A stretch of DNA of 64,000 nucleotides from Hyphomicrobiales bacterium (GTDB taxonomy: Bacteria > Pseudomonadota > Alphaproteobacteria > Rhizobiales > Rhizobiaceae): positions 62,001 to 126,000 of the forward strand of contig UCHV01000026.1 of assembly GCA_900472395.1 (NCBI GenBank). The letters are read 5' to 3'. A program made the position numbers and the translations under genes. Shown here piece by piece: positions 27,638 to 36,626 of the stretch (the stretch's first letter is position 1; every line of letters begins with the position of its first letter). The notes beneath the pieces are model-generated. The model saw only the letters and a list, made by a program, of their open reading frames with translations, was not told where the DNA came from and made no database searches.

Positions 27638-28519
27638 GTGCTTAGTCAGATCGCCTTCTGGGGCGCAGTGGAACTTGGGCTGGTTTTCGCCTTCGTTGCC
27701 ATCGGTGTGTTTCTCGCCTTTCGGGTGCTCGATTTTCCCGACCTGACCGTCGACGGTTCGTTTCCTCTCGGTGCGGCTGTTGCCGCGGTGCTGATCACGG
27801 TCGGCATCAATCCATGGCTTGCCGCTGCTGCCGCAATGGTTGCCGGCGCGGGGGCGGGCATGGTGACGGCTTTCCTCAATGTGCGTTTCCGTATCTTGAA
27901 CCTGCTCGCCTCGATCTTGACCATGATCGCGCTTTTTTCCGTCAACCTTCGGGTGATGGGAAAGCCGAACGTGGCGCTGATCAATGCCGATACGATGCTC
28001 AGCCCGTTTTTCGGTCTCGGTCTGCGTGAAGTTTACGTCCGCCCGCTGTTCGTCGGTGTGCTGGTCGTCATCGCCGTCATTGCGGTCTGGCGTTTTCTGG
28101 AAAGCGATGCCGGTCTTGCCATGCGCGCGACCGGCGCCAATCCGCGCATGTCGCGCGCGCAGGGCATCGATACGGGCTGGCAGGTTTATCTCGGTCTGGC
28201 GCTGTCCAACGCCATGGTAGCCCTCGGTGGTGCTTTGTTTGCGCAGACCAATGGTTTTGCCGATGTCACCTCGGGTGTCGGCACCATCGTTGTCGGCCTG
28301 GCGGCCGTGATCATCGGCGAAACCCTGTTCGGGGCGCGTGGCATTCTGCTGGCACTGATCGGCTGCGTGGTTGGCTCGATCCTCTATCGCATCGCCATCC
28401 AGGTCGCCTTGTCGACGGATGCGCTGGGCCTGAAAGCCTCCGACCTCAATCTCGTTACCGCCGTTCTGGTGGCCGTGGCACTCGTTCTGCCGCGCTTGCG
28501 CCGGGGAGCCTCGTCGTGA
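27638..28519 (+). CDS. ABC importer permease (COG4120 type)
   Basis: This 293-residue permease has about eight or nine hydrophobic segments and the family motif FPDLTVDGSFPLGAA near residue 33. The ATG RAxGxNPxM-like motif (MRATGANPRMSRAQG) near residue 165 is the coupling loop. The GTG start at 27638 is preceded by GGGGAG at a slightly long distance. The stop overlaps the ATPase start by four bases. Confidence 0.9.
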   Translation: MLSQIAFWGAVELGLVFAFVAIGVFLAFRVLDFPDLTVDGSFPLGAAVAAVLITVGINPWLAAAAAMVAGAGAGMVTAFLNVRFRILNLLASILTMIALFSVNLRVMGKPNVALINADTMLSPFFGLGLREVYVRPLFVGVLVVIAVIAVWRFLESDAGLAMRATGANPRMSRAQGIDTGWQVYLGLALSNAMVALGGALFAQTNGFADVTSGVGTIVVGLAAVIIGETLFGARGILLALIGCVVGSILYRIAIQVALSTDALGLKASDLNLVTAVLVAVALVLPRLRRGASS

Positions 28520-29310
28520 TCGATCTCAGCAATATCCATGTTACCTTCGGCAAGGGCACCCCGCTGCAGAAGGAGGCGCTGAAGGGCGTCAACCTGACGA
28601 TCGAGGAAGGCTCGTTCGTCACCGTCATCGGTTCCAACGGTGCCGGTAAATCGACGCTGCTCGGCGTTCTTGCCGGCGATGTCATGGCGAGTGAAGGCAA
28701 GGTCATGATCGGCAAGACCGATGTGACGCGCAAATCGACATCCGCTCGCGCCGGCCTTGTTGCCCGCGTGTTTCAGGATCCGCTGACCGGCAGTTGCGGC
28801 TCCTTGTCCATCGAGGAAAACCTCGCGCTTGCCGCCCGCCGTGGCGAACGCCGCGGACTGCGCTCGGCGCTCGGCCCGCGCCGCCGCGAGCTTTTCCGCG
28901 ACCGCATCTCCGAACTCAATCTCGGCCTCGAAAACCGCATGAAGGACCGCATGGACCTTTTGTCCGGGGGGCAGCGCCAGGCCGTATCTCTGGTGATGTC
29001 GACGCTTTCGGGTTCTGAAGTGCTGCTTCTCGATGAACATACCGCGGCGCTCGATCCGGGCATGGCCGAGTTCATCATGAAGCTTACCCAGCGTTTCGTG
29101 TCCGAGCGCAAATTGACAACGCTGATGGTGACGCATTCCATGCGGCAGGCGCTGGATTTCGGTCACCGCACGATCATGCTGCATGGCGGCGAAATCATCC
29201 TCGATGTCAGTGGTGACAGCCGCAAGGACCTGCAGGTCGAGGACCTGATTGCGATGTTCCGCAAGATGCGTGGTGAAACGCTGGATGACGATGCGTTGCT
29301 GATCGGCTGA
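28516..29310 (+). CDS. ABC importer ATP-binding protein (COG1101 type)
   Basis: This 264-residue ATPase has Walker A GSNGAGKST, signature LSGGQRQA and Walker B VLLLDEHTAALD. The histidine in DEHTAALD instead of the usual proline is typical of this subfamily. The GTG start overlaps the permease stop. A strong terminator ends the three-gene operon. Confidence 0.92.
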   Translation: MIDLSNIHVTFGKGTPLQKEALKGVNLTIEEGSFVTVIGSNGAGKSTLLGVLAGDVMASEGKVMIGKTDVTRKSTSARAGLVARVFQDPLTGSCGSLSIEENLALAARRGERRGLRSALGPRRRELFRDRISELNLGLENRMKDRMDLLSGGQRQAVSLVMSTLSGSEVLLLDEHTAALDPGMAEFIMKLTQRFVSERKLTTLMVTHSMRQALDFGHRTIMLHGGEIILDVSGDSRKDLQVEDLIAMFRKMRGETLDDDALLIG

Positions 29311-29340
29311 AGCCGTTTTGCTTTTTCGCAGTCTGACTGT

Positions 29341-29378
29341 CGCCCCGAGACCGGCTCCGGTTTTCGGGGCGTTTTTTT
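29341..29378 (+). terminator. Rho-independent terminator of the ABC importer operon
   Basis: CGCCCCGA (29341-29348) pairs with TCGGGGCG (29364-29371) with an inner CCGG/CCGG pairing, followed by seven T. The T-run overlaps the stop codon of the convergent LysE-family gene, so the two transcripts end back to back. Confidence 0.93.
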
Positions 29379-30018
29379 ACCGTGCCTGCGTCAGGAGAAT
29401 TTTGGCTGCGAAAACGGAAAACACGCCGGCAAAGGTGTAATCCATGCCGCGCAGCACCTTTGGATTGGCTTGCAGCCAGCCCGCGAGCTTGTCGGCGGCA
29501 AGAACCGCCGCGATATTGACCGGCATACATATGACGATGAAATAGATGCCGAAGAAGATCAGCTTGCCCGTCACATGCGGATCGCCGGCGGTGACGAACT
29601 GCGGCAGGAAGGTCATGAAAAATATGATGACCTTGGGATTGAGGATATTGACCCAGAAGCCGACCGAGATGTTGGCAAGCGGGCTGCTTTCCGCCTTTTC
29701 CACCCTCTCTACCGAAAGCGATGAACCGAAGCGGATCGCCTGGATCGCCAGCCACAAGAGATAGGCGGCCCCACCGGTCTTGAGGAAAAAGAAGGCCGTC
29801 GGCGAGGCCGTGATCAGCGCCGAAATGCCGAAGGCGACCAGCAGCGTATGGCAGACCACCCCAAGACTGGTGCCGAACACCACGAACATTGCCGGCTTGC
29901 GGCCCTGGCCGAGCGCGCGGCTGATGGACAGGGTCATGTCCGGGCCGGGGGTCAATGCGAGAAGCAGGCCTGCGGCGGTGAAGGCAAGCAGGGTGGCAAT
30001 GCTGGGCAGGAAATCCAT
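29377..30018 (-). CDS. LysE/RhtB family amino acid exporter
   Basis: The 213-residue protein has about six hydrophobic segments and the LysE-superfamily motif LLALTPGPDMTLSISRALGQGRK near residues 19-41. NPKVIIFFMTFLPQF lies near 122. Family members export basic or neutral amino acids such as lysine, threonine or homoserine lactones; the substrate here is open. A hairpin lies just before the start. Confidence 0.92.
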   Translation of the reverse strand: MDFLPSIATLLAFTAAGLLLALTPGPDMTLSISRALGQGRKPAMFVVFGTSLGVVCHTLLVAFGISALITASPTAFFFLKTGGAAYLLWLAIQAIRFGSSLSVERVEKAESSPLANISVGFWVNILNPKVIIFFMTFLPQFVTAGDPHVTGKLIFFGIYFIVICMPVNIAAVLAADKLAGWLQANPKVLRGMDYTFAGVFSVFAAKILLTQAR

Positions 30019-30029
30019 GGGCGCACTCG

Positions 30030-30066
30030 AAAGCCGGATCGTCGATAAGCTTGTGTATCCGGCTTT
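30030..30066 (-). other. Inverted repeat between SDR and LysE-family genes
   Basis: AAAGCCGGAT (30030-30039) and ATCCGGCTTT (30057-30066) are perfect 10-bp inverted repeats around 17 bases. It lies between two minus-strand genes, 11 bases before the LysE-family start. It could be a weak terminator of the SDR gene, since the T-run after it on the minus strand is short, or a leader structure of the exporter gene. Confidence 0.5.
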
Positions 30067-30084
30067 TCAGTCGCTGCCAATGGA

Positions 30085-30942
<858 letters not shown>

Positions 30943-31006
30943 GAAAAGTTTCCTCTATGACGCTGCTGTTCAAAGGTTCGCCGCCATATGGTACGCTCCC
31001 GCCCAT

Positions 31007-31091
31007 CCGTCAACGTGACGGGACCGCGGTAGAAATCGTAGGCGTTCCCTGTCCTTCGTCAGTGGATCAACGTCTCCCGTCAACTCTGACG
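31007..31091 (+). promoter_or_regulatory. Two CCGTCA-type dyads upstream of argG
   Basis: CCGTCA-N3-TGACGG (31007-31021) and CGTCA-N4-TGACG (31078-31091) are similar inverted repeats about 70 bases apart in the 260-base gap between the SDR gene and argG. Two related dyads in a divergent promoter region may be operators for one regulator. The regulator is unknown. Confidence 0.3.
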
Positions 31092-31202
31092 CCGTTTTAC
31101 GGGCTTTCCCTTGCGTGGCCCACGAAACTCGCTAAAAAGTTCTGCGATCCTATTCGGCGGCCCTTACCAAAGCCGTCACCACCACAGACGGATAATTTCA
31201 AC

Positions 31203-32420
31203 ATGGCTCTCCCCAAAGACGTAAAGAAGGTCGTTCTCGCCTATTCCGGCGGTCTCGACACCTCGATCATCCTGAAATGGCTCCAGACCGAACTGAATGC
31301 TGAAGTTGTGACCTTCACGGCCGACCTCGGTCAGGGAGAAGAGCTCGAGCCGGCCCGCAAGAAGGCCGAGATGCTCGGCATCAAGGAAATCTATGTCGAG
31401 GACGTCCGCGAAGAGTTCGTGCGCGATTTCGTTTTCCCGATGTTCCGCGCCAATGCCGTTTACGAAGGCGTCTACCTGCTCGGGACCTCGATCGCTCGCC
31501 CGCTGATTTCCAAGCACCTGATCGACATCGCCAAGAAGACCGGTGCCGACGCAATCGCCCATGGCGCCACAGGCAAGGGCAACGATCAGGTTCGTTTCGA
31601 ACTGTCTGCCTATGCGCTGAACCCGGACATCAAGATCATCGCTCCGTGGCGCGACTGGTCGTTCAAGAGCCGCACGGATCTCCTGAACTTCGCCGAACAG
31701 CACCAGATCCCGGTCGCCAAGGACAAGAAGGGCGAAGCGCCGTTCTCGGTCGACGCCAACCTTCTGCATTCCTCCTCCGAGGGCAAGGTTCTGGAAGACC
31801 CGGCTGTCGAGGCGCCCGAATACGTGCACATGCGCACGATCTCGCCTGAAGCTGCCCCGGACAAGGCGACTGTCATCAAGGTCGGCTTCCGCAAGGGTGA
31901 TGCCTGCTCGATCAATGGTGTCGAAATGTCGCCGGCAACCCTGCTGGCAGCCCTCAACAACTACGGTCGCGACAATGGTATCGGTCGTCTCGATCTCGTT
32001 GAAAACCGTTTTGTCGGCATGAAGTCGCGCGGCGTTTACGAAACGCCCGGCGGCACGATCCTCTTGGCCGCTCACCGCGCAATCGAATCCATCACCCTTG
32101 ACCGTGGCGCTGCCCACCTCAAGGACGAGATCATGCCGCGTTACGCCGAGCTGATCTATTACGGCTTCTGGTTCTCGCCGGAGCGCGAAATGCTGCAAGC
32201 CCTGATCGACAAGAGCCAGGAGCATGTCGAAGGCGAAGTGACGCTGAAGCTCTACAAGGGCAACGTCATAGTCATCGGACGCGAGAGCGACAAGTCGCTT
32301 TATTCGGACACGCTGGTCACTTTCGAAGACGACCAGGGCGCCTACGACCAGAAGGACGCGGCCGGCTTCATCAAGCTGAACGCTCTTCGCCTGCGCACGC
32401 TCGGCAAGCGCAACAAGTAA
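31203..32420 (+). CDS. argG: Argininosuccinate synthase
   Basis: ArgG joins citrulline and aspartate with ATP in arginine synthesis. The 405-residue protein has the ATP pyrophosphatase motif AYSGGLDTS (about residues 13-21) and [12 protein letters not shown] near 120. I start at the ATG at 31203, where the protein begins [18 protein letters not shown] as in relatives. The frame is open for 82 more codons upstream, but that part has no family similarity that I can see. The ribosome binding site is weak. Confidence 0.97.
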   Translation: MALPKDVKKVVLAYSGGLDTSIILKWLQTELNAEVVTFTADLGQGEELEPARKKAEMLGIKEIYVEDVREEFVRDFVFPMFRANAVYEGVYLLGTSIARPLISKHLIDIAKKTGADAIAHGATGKGNDQVRFELSAYALNPDIKIIAPWRDWSFKSRTDLLNFAEQHQIPVAKDKKGEAPFSVDANLLHSSSEGKVLEDPAVEAPEYVHMRTISPEAAPDKATVIKVGFRKGDACSINGVEMSPATLLAALNNYGRDNGIGRLDLVENRFVGMKSRGVYETPGGTILLAAHRAIESITLDRGAAHLKDEIMPRYAELIYYGFWFSPEREMLQALIDKSQEHVEGEVTLKLYKGNVIVIGRESDKSLYSDTLVTFEDDQGAYDQKDAAGFIKLNALRLRTLGKRNK

Positions 32421-32453
32421 TTTTCGGCGGCTGATGCCGCTGATTGAATGATT

Positions 32454-32489
32454 GAAAACCCGTCCTCGCCTCCGGCAGGGCGGGTTTTC
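32454..32489. terminator. Terminator between argG and the MFS gene
   Basis: GAAAACCCG (32454-32462) and CGGGTTTTC (32481-32489) form a 9-bp stem that has T-runs on the right and A-runs on the left, so it may serve both convergent genes. Confidence 0.8.
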
Positions 32490-32502
32490 TCATTTCAGGC
32501 TT

Positions 32503-33714
32503 TCAATGCTGCCGGGCAAGCGCCAGATAACCGAGGTAACCGGCAATGGCGATCAGTTCCATCGTCGGGATGACGATGCTGAAGGCAAAGACGGGTGAGC
32601 CGATTGCGGCCGCCGCAACACCGCCGGCGAAACCGAAACTCATCTGGATGAAGCCCATCAACGCCGATGCCGAACCGGCGATATGCGGGAAAGGCGCCAA
32701 AGCCATGGTCACCACCTGCGGAGTGATGAAGGCGAGCCCAAACGTGCAGATGGCAACCGGGCCCATGATCGAAATCAGGGTTGCCGGAAGAAGGTTGTTC
32801 CAGCTGAGCATAAGCAGTGCGCCGATGCCGATAAAGGCAAGGCCGAGCCTGACGGCGCCGGTGCCGCCGATCCGGTTGGAAACCTGCTTCAACGTCAGTG
32901 AACCGGCAAAATAGGCACCCGACTGCATCAGCATGGCAAGCCCGAACTGTGTTGGTGTGAGCCCTACTGCGCCGATCAACACGAAAGGCAGCATGGTCGA
33001 TTGCGCATAGAGCGCCCCAACGGAACCGCCGAGAATGAGCGCGGTGGCGATAAAACGGGGCTCGGACAGGGTTTCCCGGTAGCCGGCGATCAGACGTGCG
33101 GGGCGCATGCGGCTGCGGTCGGGTACCGTGGTTTCGCACAGCAGAAAGAAAACGCTGGCGACGATGCCGACGCCGAATACCACCATCAGCACGAAGACGG
33201 ACTCCCAACCGAAGGCCGCAAGTGACAACCCACCGATGGTCGGACCCATGGCCGGGCCAATCGCCACCATAATGCCGACGAGGTTCATAATGCGGGCGGC
33301 CTCGCCACCGGTAAACAGATCACGGACGATTGCGCGCGCAACGGTCACCCCCACAGATGCGCCGATGCCCTGGATCAGGCGGCCGATCAGCAGCGCCTCC
33401 ACCGAAGTGGCAAAGACGGAAATCAGTGCGCCGATCAGATATATGGCCATGAAGGAGAGCGTGGCCTTGCGCCGACCAAATGCGTCGGAGGCCGGTCCTG
33501 CCAGCAATTGCGCCAATGCGAAGCCTCCGAAATAGAAGGACAGGCTAAGCTTGATGGCCGCCTCCGTGGTGCCGAAGGCCCGTACCATTTCAGGCATGGC
33601 GGGTGTGGATATCGCCATGGAAATCGGGCCGATAGCCGTTAGGACGGCACCGAAAATCGCCACCCGCCGCTCGCTCATGAGGGGCTGTACCGGTGGCGGG
33701 GCAGTGGATGTCAT
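32503..33714 (-). CDS. MFS multidrug efflux transporter, Bcr/CflA family
   Basis: This 403-residue protein has 12 hydrophobic segments and the DHA1 motif GPASDAFGRRKATL after the second span. LIQGIGASVGVTVARAIVRDLF near residue 115 is the Bcr/CflA mark. It would pump drugs or metabolites out with protons. The start at 33714 was chosen because 42 upstream in-frame codons overlap the regulator gene. The MarR-family gene ends 28 bases upstream, so the two form an operon and the pump is probably under MarR control. Confidence 0.92.
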   Translation of the reverse strand: MTSTAPPPVQPLMSERRVAIFGAVLTAIGPISMAISTPAMPEMVRAFGTTEAAIKLSLSFYFGGFALAQLLAGPASDAFGRRKATLSFMAIYLIGALISVFATSVEALLIGRLIQGIGASVGVTVARAIVRDLFTGGEAARIMNLVGIMVAIGPAMGPTIGGLSLAAFGWESVFVLMVVFGVGIVASVFFLLCETTVPDRSRMRPARLIAGYRETLSEPRFIATALILGGSVGALYAQSTMLPFVLIGAVGLTPTQFGLAMLMQSGAYFAGSLTLKQVSNRIGGTGAVRLGLAFIGIGALLMLSWNNLLPATLISIMGPVAICTFGLAFITPQVVTMALAPFPHIAGSASALMGFIQMSFGFAGGVAAAAIGSPVFAFSIVIPTMELIAIAGYLGYLALARQH

Positions 33715-33742
33715 GAGCGTATTCGATCCTGGGCTGGTGGCT

Positions 33743-34189
33743 TTAAGGCGTTTCCGCCAGGAGGTTGTCGTGTACCGTTTCCAGAACGCGCATGAAAACG
33801 GCAATATCCGTTTCAGCCAGGCCAATGGTGGCCTGTGCAATCAACTGGTCCAGTTCGTGGCGGATACGCTTGATCAGGTCATGCGATTTTGGTGTCAGAA
33901 CGACCTGTTTGGCACGGCGATCCGTCGGGTCCGGCTGGCGTTCGATCAATCCGGCCGCCTGGAGTTTGTCGAGAAAAGCGCAGACCGTCATCGGCTCGAT
34001 GCCCATCCGGGCTGCGATGTCGAGTTGACGGCCATCTTTCAGGATTTCGACATTCAGAAGCGTGCGAGCTTCCGCAGGCGTTACTTCAAGGCCGGCCTGC
34101 TCGATACGCCGCTCGAAAGCGGCGCGCAGCACGCGTGCGCTGTCGGAAATCAGGAAGGTGAGTGTATCGGTGTCCTGCTTTTGGTCCAT
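33743..34189 (-). CDS. MarR family transcriptional regulator
   Basis: This 148-residue protein has the winged-helix pattern of MarR proteins: LDIAARMGIEPMTVCAFLDKLQAAGLIERQ (recognition helix), then the wing DPTDRRAKQVVLT. It probably represses its own operon and the downstream efflux gene until a ligand binds. The ATG at 34189 gives a normal MarR length; the frame extends 25 codons further without support. Confidence 0.92.
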   Translation of the reverse strand: MDQKQDTDTLTFLISDSARVLRAAFERRIEQAGLEVTPAEARTLLNVEILKDGRQLDIAARMGIEPMTVCAFLDKLQAAGLIERQPDPTDRRAKQVVLTPKSHDLIKRIRHELDQLIAQATIGLAETDIAVFMRVLETVHDNLLAETP

Positions 34190-34326
34190 GGATCCTGCTG
34201 CCGAGTTCCAGCGAACCCTTACCGATTTATGCCGCCAAGGAAAACCGAAAAGCCGGTGAAGCAAGCTCTTTCAGCAATTTGAGGTATCAGGGATACGTGC
34301 CTGCCCTCCCAATCTGTCTGACATTC

Positions 34327-34365
34327 TCCTATGTAGTAATCGAGTGACGTTATCGATTCATAGGA
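34327..34365 (+). promoter_or_regulatory. Hairpin covering the ribosome binding site of the M3 peptidase gene
   Basis: TCCTATG (34327-34333) pairs with CATAGGA (34359-34365), and AATCGA (34338-34343) with TCGATT (34353-34358). This gives 13 perfect pairs with one 4-base bulge and a 9-base loop. The 3' arm includes AGGA, the ribosome binding site of the ATG at 34375. Folding would limit initiation, as in RNA thermometers or translational operators. It could also be a DNA operator. The pairing is seen; its use is inferred. Confidence 0.5.
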
Positions 34366-34374
34366 AAAGCGCGC

Positions 34375-36465
34375 ATGGCGATCGAACCGCAAATCAATCC
34401 TGCTCTTGTCGACTGGAACGGCCCGAACGGTCTGCCGAAATTCGAACTGGTAAAGGACGAGGATTTTGCCGCTGCCTTCGATGCGGCACTTTCCGCACAT
34501 GAAGCCGAGATCGACACAATTGCAGATAATTCGGCAACGCCCACGTTCGAGAATACCATCGTAGCGCTCGAAATCGCCGGTGATGCTCTTTCGCGCGTTT
34601 CGGCGCTGTTCTGGTACAAGGCCGGTGCGCATACCAATGAAAACATTCAGGCGCTGGAACGCGAAATCGCGCCGAAAATGTCGCGGCATTATTCGAAGAT
34701 CGGCATGAACGCGGCACTGTTTGCCCGGGTCGATTCACTGTGGGATGCCCGCTCGACACTGGATCTCGATCTCGAGCAGACACGCGTACTCGAGCGGCAT
34801 TGGAAAGGTTTCGTGAAGGCCGGTGCCAAACTGTCGAAGGATGATCAGCAACGCCTTGCAAAGATCAACGAGACGCTGGCAGGCCTCGGTGCAAGCTTTG
34901 GCCAGAATGTGCTGGCGGATGAAAAGGACTGGTCGCTGATCCTGACGGATGAGGCCGATCTTGCCGGCTTGCCAGCCTTCCTGCGCGACGCGATGGCATC
35001 GGCTGCCGAGGATCGCGGCTCGTCGGGTGCCTATGCCGTGACCCTCTCCCGCTCGATCATCGAGCCCTTCCTGACATTTTCCGAACGTCGGGACCTGCGG
35101 GAACAGGCTTTTGCGGCATGGACGGCGCGCGGACGCAATGGCGGTGCGACGGACAATATCGGCATCGTCAGGCAAACGCTGGCGTTGCGCTCCGAAAAGG
35201 CGAAGCTTCTGGGTTACGCCGATTTTGCAGCCTTCAAGCTCGACAACACGATGGCCAAGACTGCCGAGGCCGTAAATGGCCTGCTGCATCAGGTCTGGGA
35301 AAAGGCGCGCGCCAAGGCGTTGGAAGAAGAGGCCAGCCTTGCCGGGCTGATTGCGGAAGACGGCAAGAACCATCCGGTCATGCCGTGGGACTGGCGCTTT
35401 TATGCGGAAAAGCTGCGCGAGCGCATGTTCGATTTCTCTGAATCGGAACTGAAGCCCTATCTGCAACTCGAAAAGATCATCGAGGCCTGCTTCGATGTCG
35501 CCAAGCGCCTGTTCGGTGTGGATATCAAAGAGGTAGGCGGTATCGCCGCCTATCATCCCGATGTCCGGGTATTCGAGGTACGTGACGAAGCCGGCGCGCT
35601 GAAGGCGATGTTCCTCGGTGACTATTTTGCCCGTTCATCCAAGCGCTCCGGCGCGTGGATGAGTTCGTTCCAGTCGCAGCATAAGCTGCCCCTGAAGAAC
35701 GGTGCGGAAGGCGAACTGCCGATCATTTATAACGTCTGCAATTTCGCAAAACCTGCCGCCGGCAAGCCTGCCCTCCTGTCGCTGGATGATGCGCGAACCC
35801 TATTCCACGAGTTTGGCCATGCTCTCCATGGCATGTTGTCCAATGTCACCTATCCGTCGGTGTCGGGCACCGGCGTGTCGCGCGACTTCGTAGAGTTGCC
35901 GTCGCAGCTTTACGAACATTGGCTGACAGTGCCGGAAATCCTCGAAAAATACGCCGTGCATCACGAGACCGGCAAGCCGATGCCGAAGGCGCTGCTTGAG
36001 AAGGTTCTGGCGGCCAGCACATTCAATGCCGGTTTTGCAACGGTGGAGTTCACTTCGTCGGCGCTGGTCGACATGGCGTTCCATACCCGCGGTCCGGTCG
36101 AGGATCCCCTCGCGGTTCAGGCCGAGGTGCTGGACGAACTCGGCATGCCTGCCTCTGTCGTCATGCGCCATGCGACACCGCACTTCCAGCATGTGTTCGC
36201 AGGTGATGGTTATTCGGCCGGTTATTACTCCTACATGTGGTCGGAAGTGCTGGATGCAGACGCCTTTGCCGCATTCGAGGAAACCGGCAATGCGTTCGAT
36301 CCGGTCATGGCGCGCAAGCTGAAGAACAACATCTATTCTGTCGGCGGCGCCATCGACCCGGAAGATACCTACAAGGCCTTCCGGGGCAAGTTGCCGGATC
36401 CGACTGCGATGTTGAAGAAAAAGGGACTTGCCGTGATGGCTGAACTTTCAGGGAGCGATGGCTGA
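34375..36465 (+). CDS. dcp: M3 family oligopeptidase / peptidyl-dipeptidase
   Basis: This 696-residue zinc metallopeptidase has the HEFGH motif at residues 478-482, with the third ligand Glu expected about 25 residues later in DFVELPSQLYEHW. The length and the GYSAGYYSYMWSEVLDADAFAAFEE segment place it in the Dcp/PrlC group, which cuts short peptides in the cytoplasm. No signal peptide is present. The ribosome binding site lies in a hairpin. The gene is divergent from the MarR-pump operon. Confidence 0.93.
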   Translation: MAIEPQINPALVDWNGPNGLPKFELVKDEDFAAAFDAALSAHEAEIDTIADNSATPTFENTIVALEIAGDALSRVSALFWYKAGAHTNENIQALEREIAPKMSRHYSKIGMNAALFARVDSLWDARSTLDLDLEQTRVLERHWKGFVKAGAKLSKDDQQRLAKINETLAGLGASFGQNVLADEKDWSLILTDEADLAGLPAFLRDAMASAAEDRGSSGAYAVTLSRSIIEPFLTFSERRDLREQAFAAWTARGRNGGATDNIGIVRQTLALRSEKAKLLGYADFAAFKLDNTMAKTAEAVNGLLHQVWEKARAKALEEEASLAGLIAEDGKNHPVMPWDWRFYAEKLRERMFDFSESELKPYLQLEKIIEACFDVAKRLFGVDIKEVGGIAAYHPDVRVFEVRDEAGALKAMFLGDYFARSSKRSGAWMSSFQSQHKLPLKNGAEGELPIIYNVCNFAKPAAGKPALLSLDDARTLFHEFGHALHGMLSNVTYPSVSGTGVSRDFVELPSQLYEHWLTVPEILEKYAVHHETGKPMPKALLEKVLAASTFNAGFATVEFTSSALVDMAFHTRGPVEDPLAVQAEVLDELGMPASVVMRHATPHFQHVFAGDGYSAGYYSYMWSEVLDADAFAAFEETGNAFDPVMARKLKNNIYSVGGAIDPEDTYKAFRGKLPDPTAMLKKKGLAVMAELSGSDG

Positions 36466-36565
36466 GAGTTCGCGCATGAATTGTCATTGATTCTTTGCAG
36501 GAAGCCGTTAGGGGGAGGGGAAAATCTTCGCCCCCTTTCGCAAACGGGAAAAACAGGGTAAGAGC

Positions 36566-36584
36566 GCGCCAACGAAATTGGCGC
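36566..36584 (+). promoter_or_regulatory. Hairpin in the typA leader
   Basis: GCGCCAA (36566-36572) and TTGGCGC (36578-36584) form a perfect 7-bp stem with a CGAAA loop, 42 bases before the typA start. The pyrimidine stretch CCTCCTCCC follows directly and is complementary to a ribosome binding site. Function is not known. Confidence 0.4.
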
Positions 36585-36626
36585 CTCCTCCCGATTGTCG
36601 CGCCCCAACTTCAGAGAACCCCAAAT

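Noticed and set aside
30957-31202. Possible 82-codon N-terminal extension of argG
   Set aside because: ArgG homologues begin at the ATG at 31203, and the extension crosses the promoter region with its dyads.
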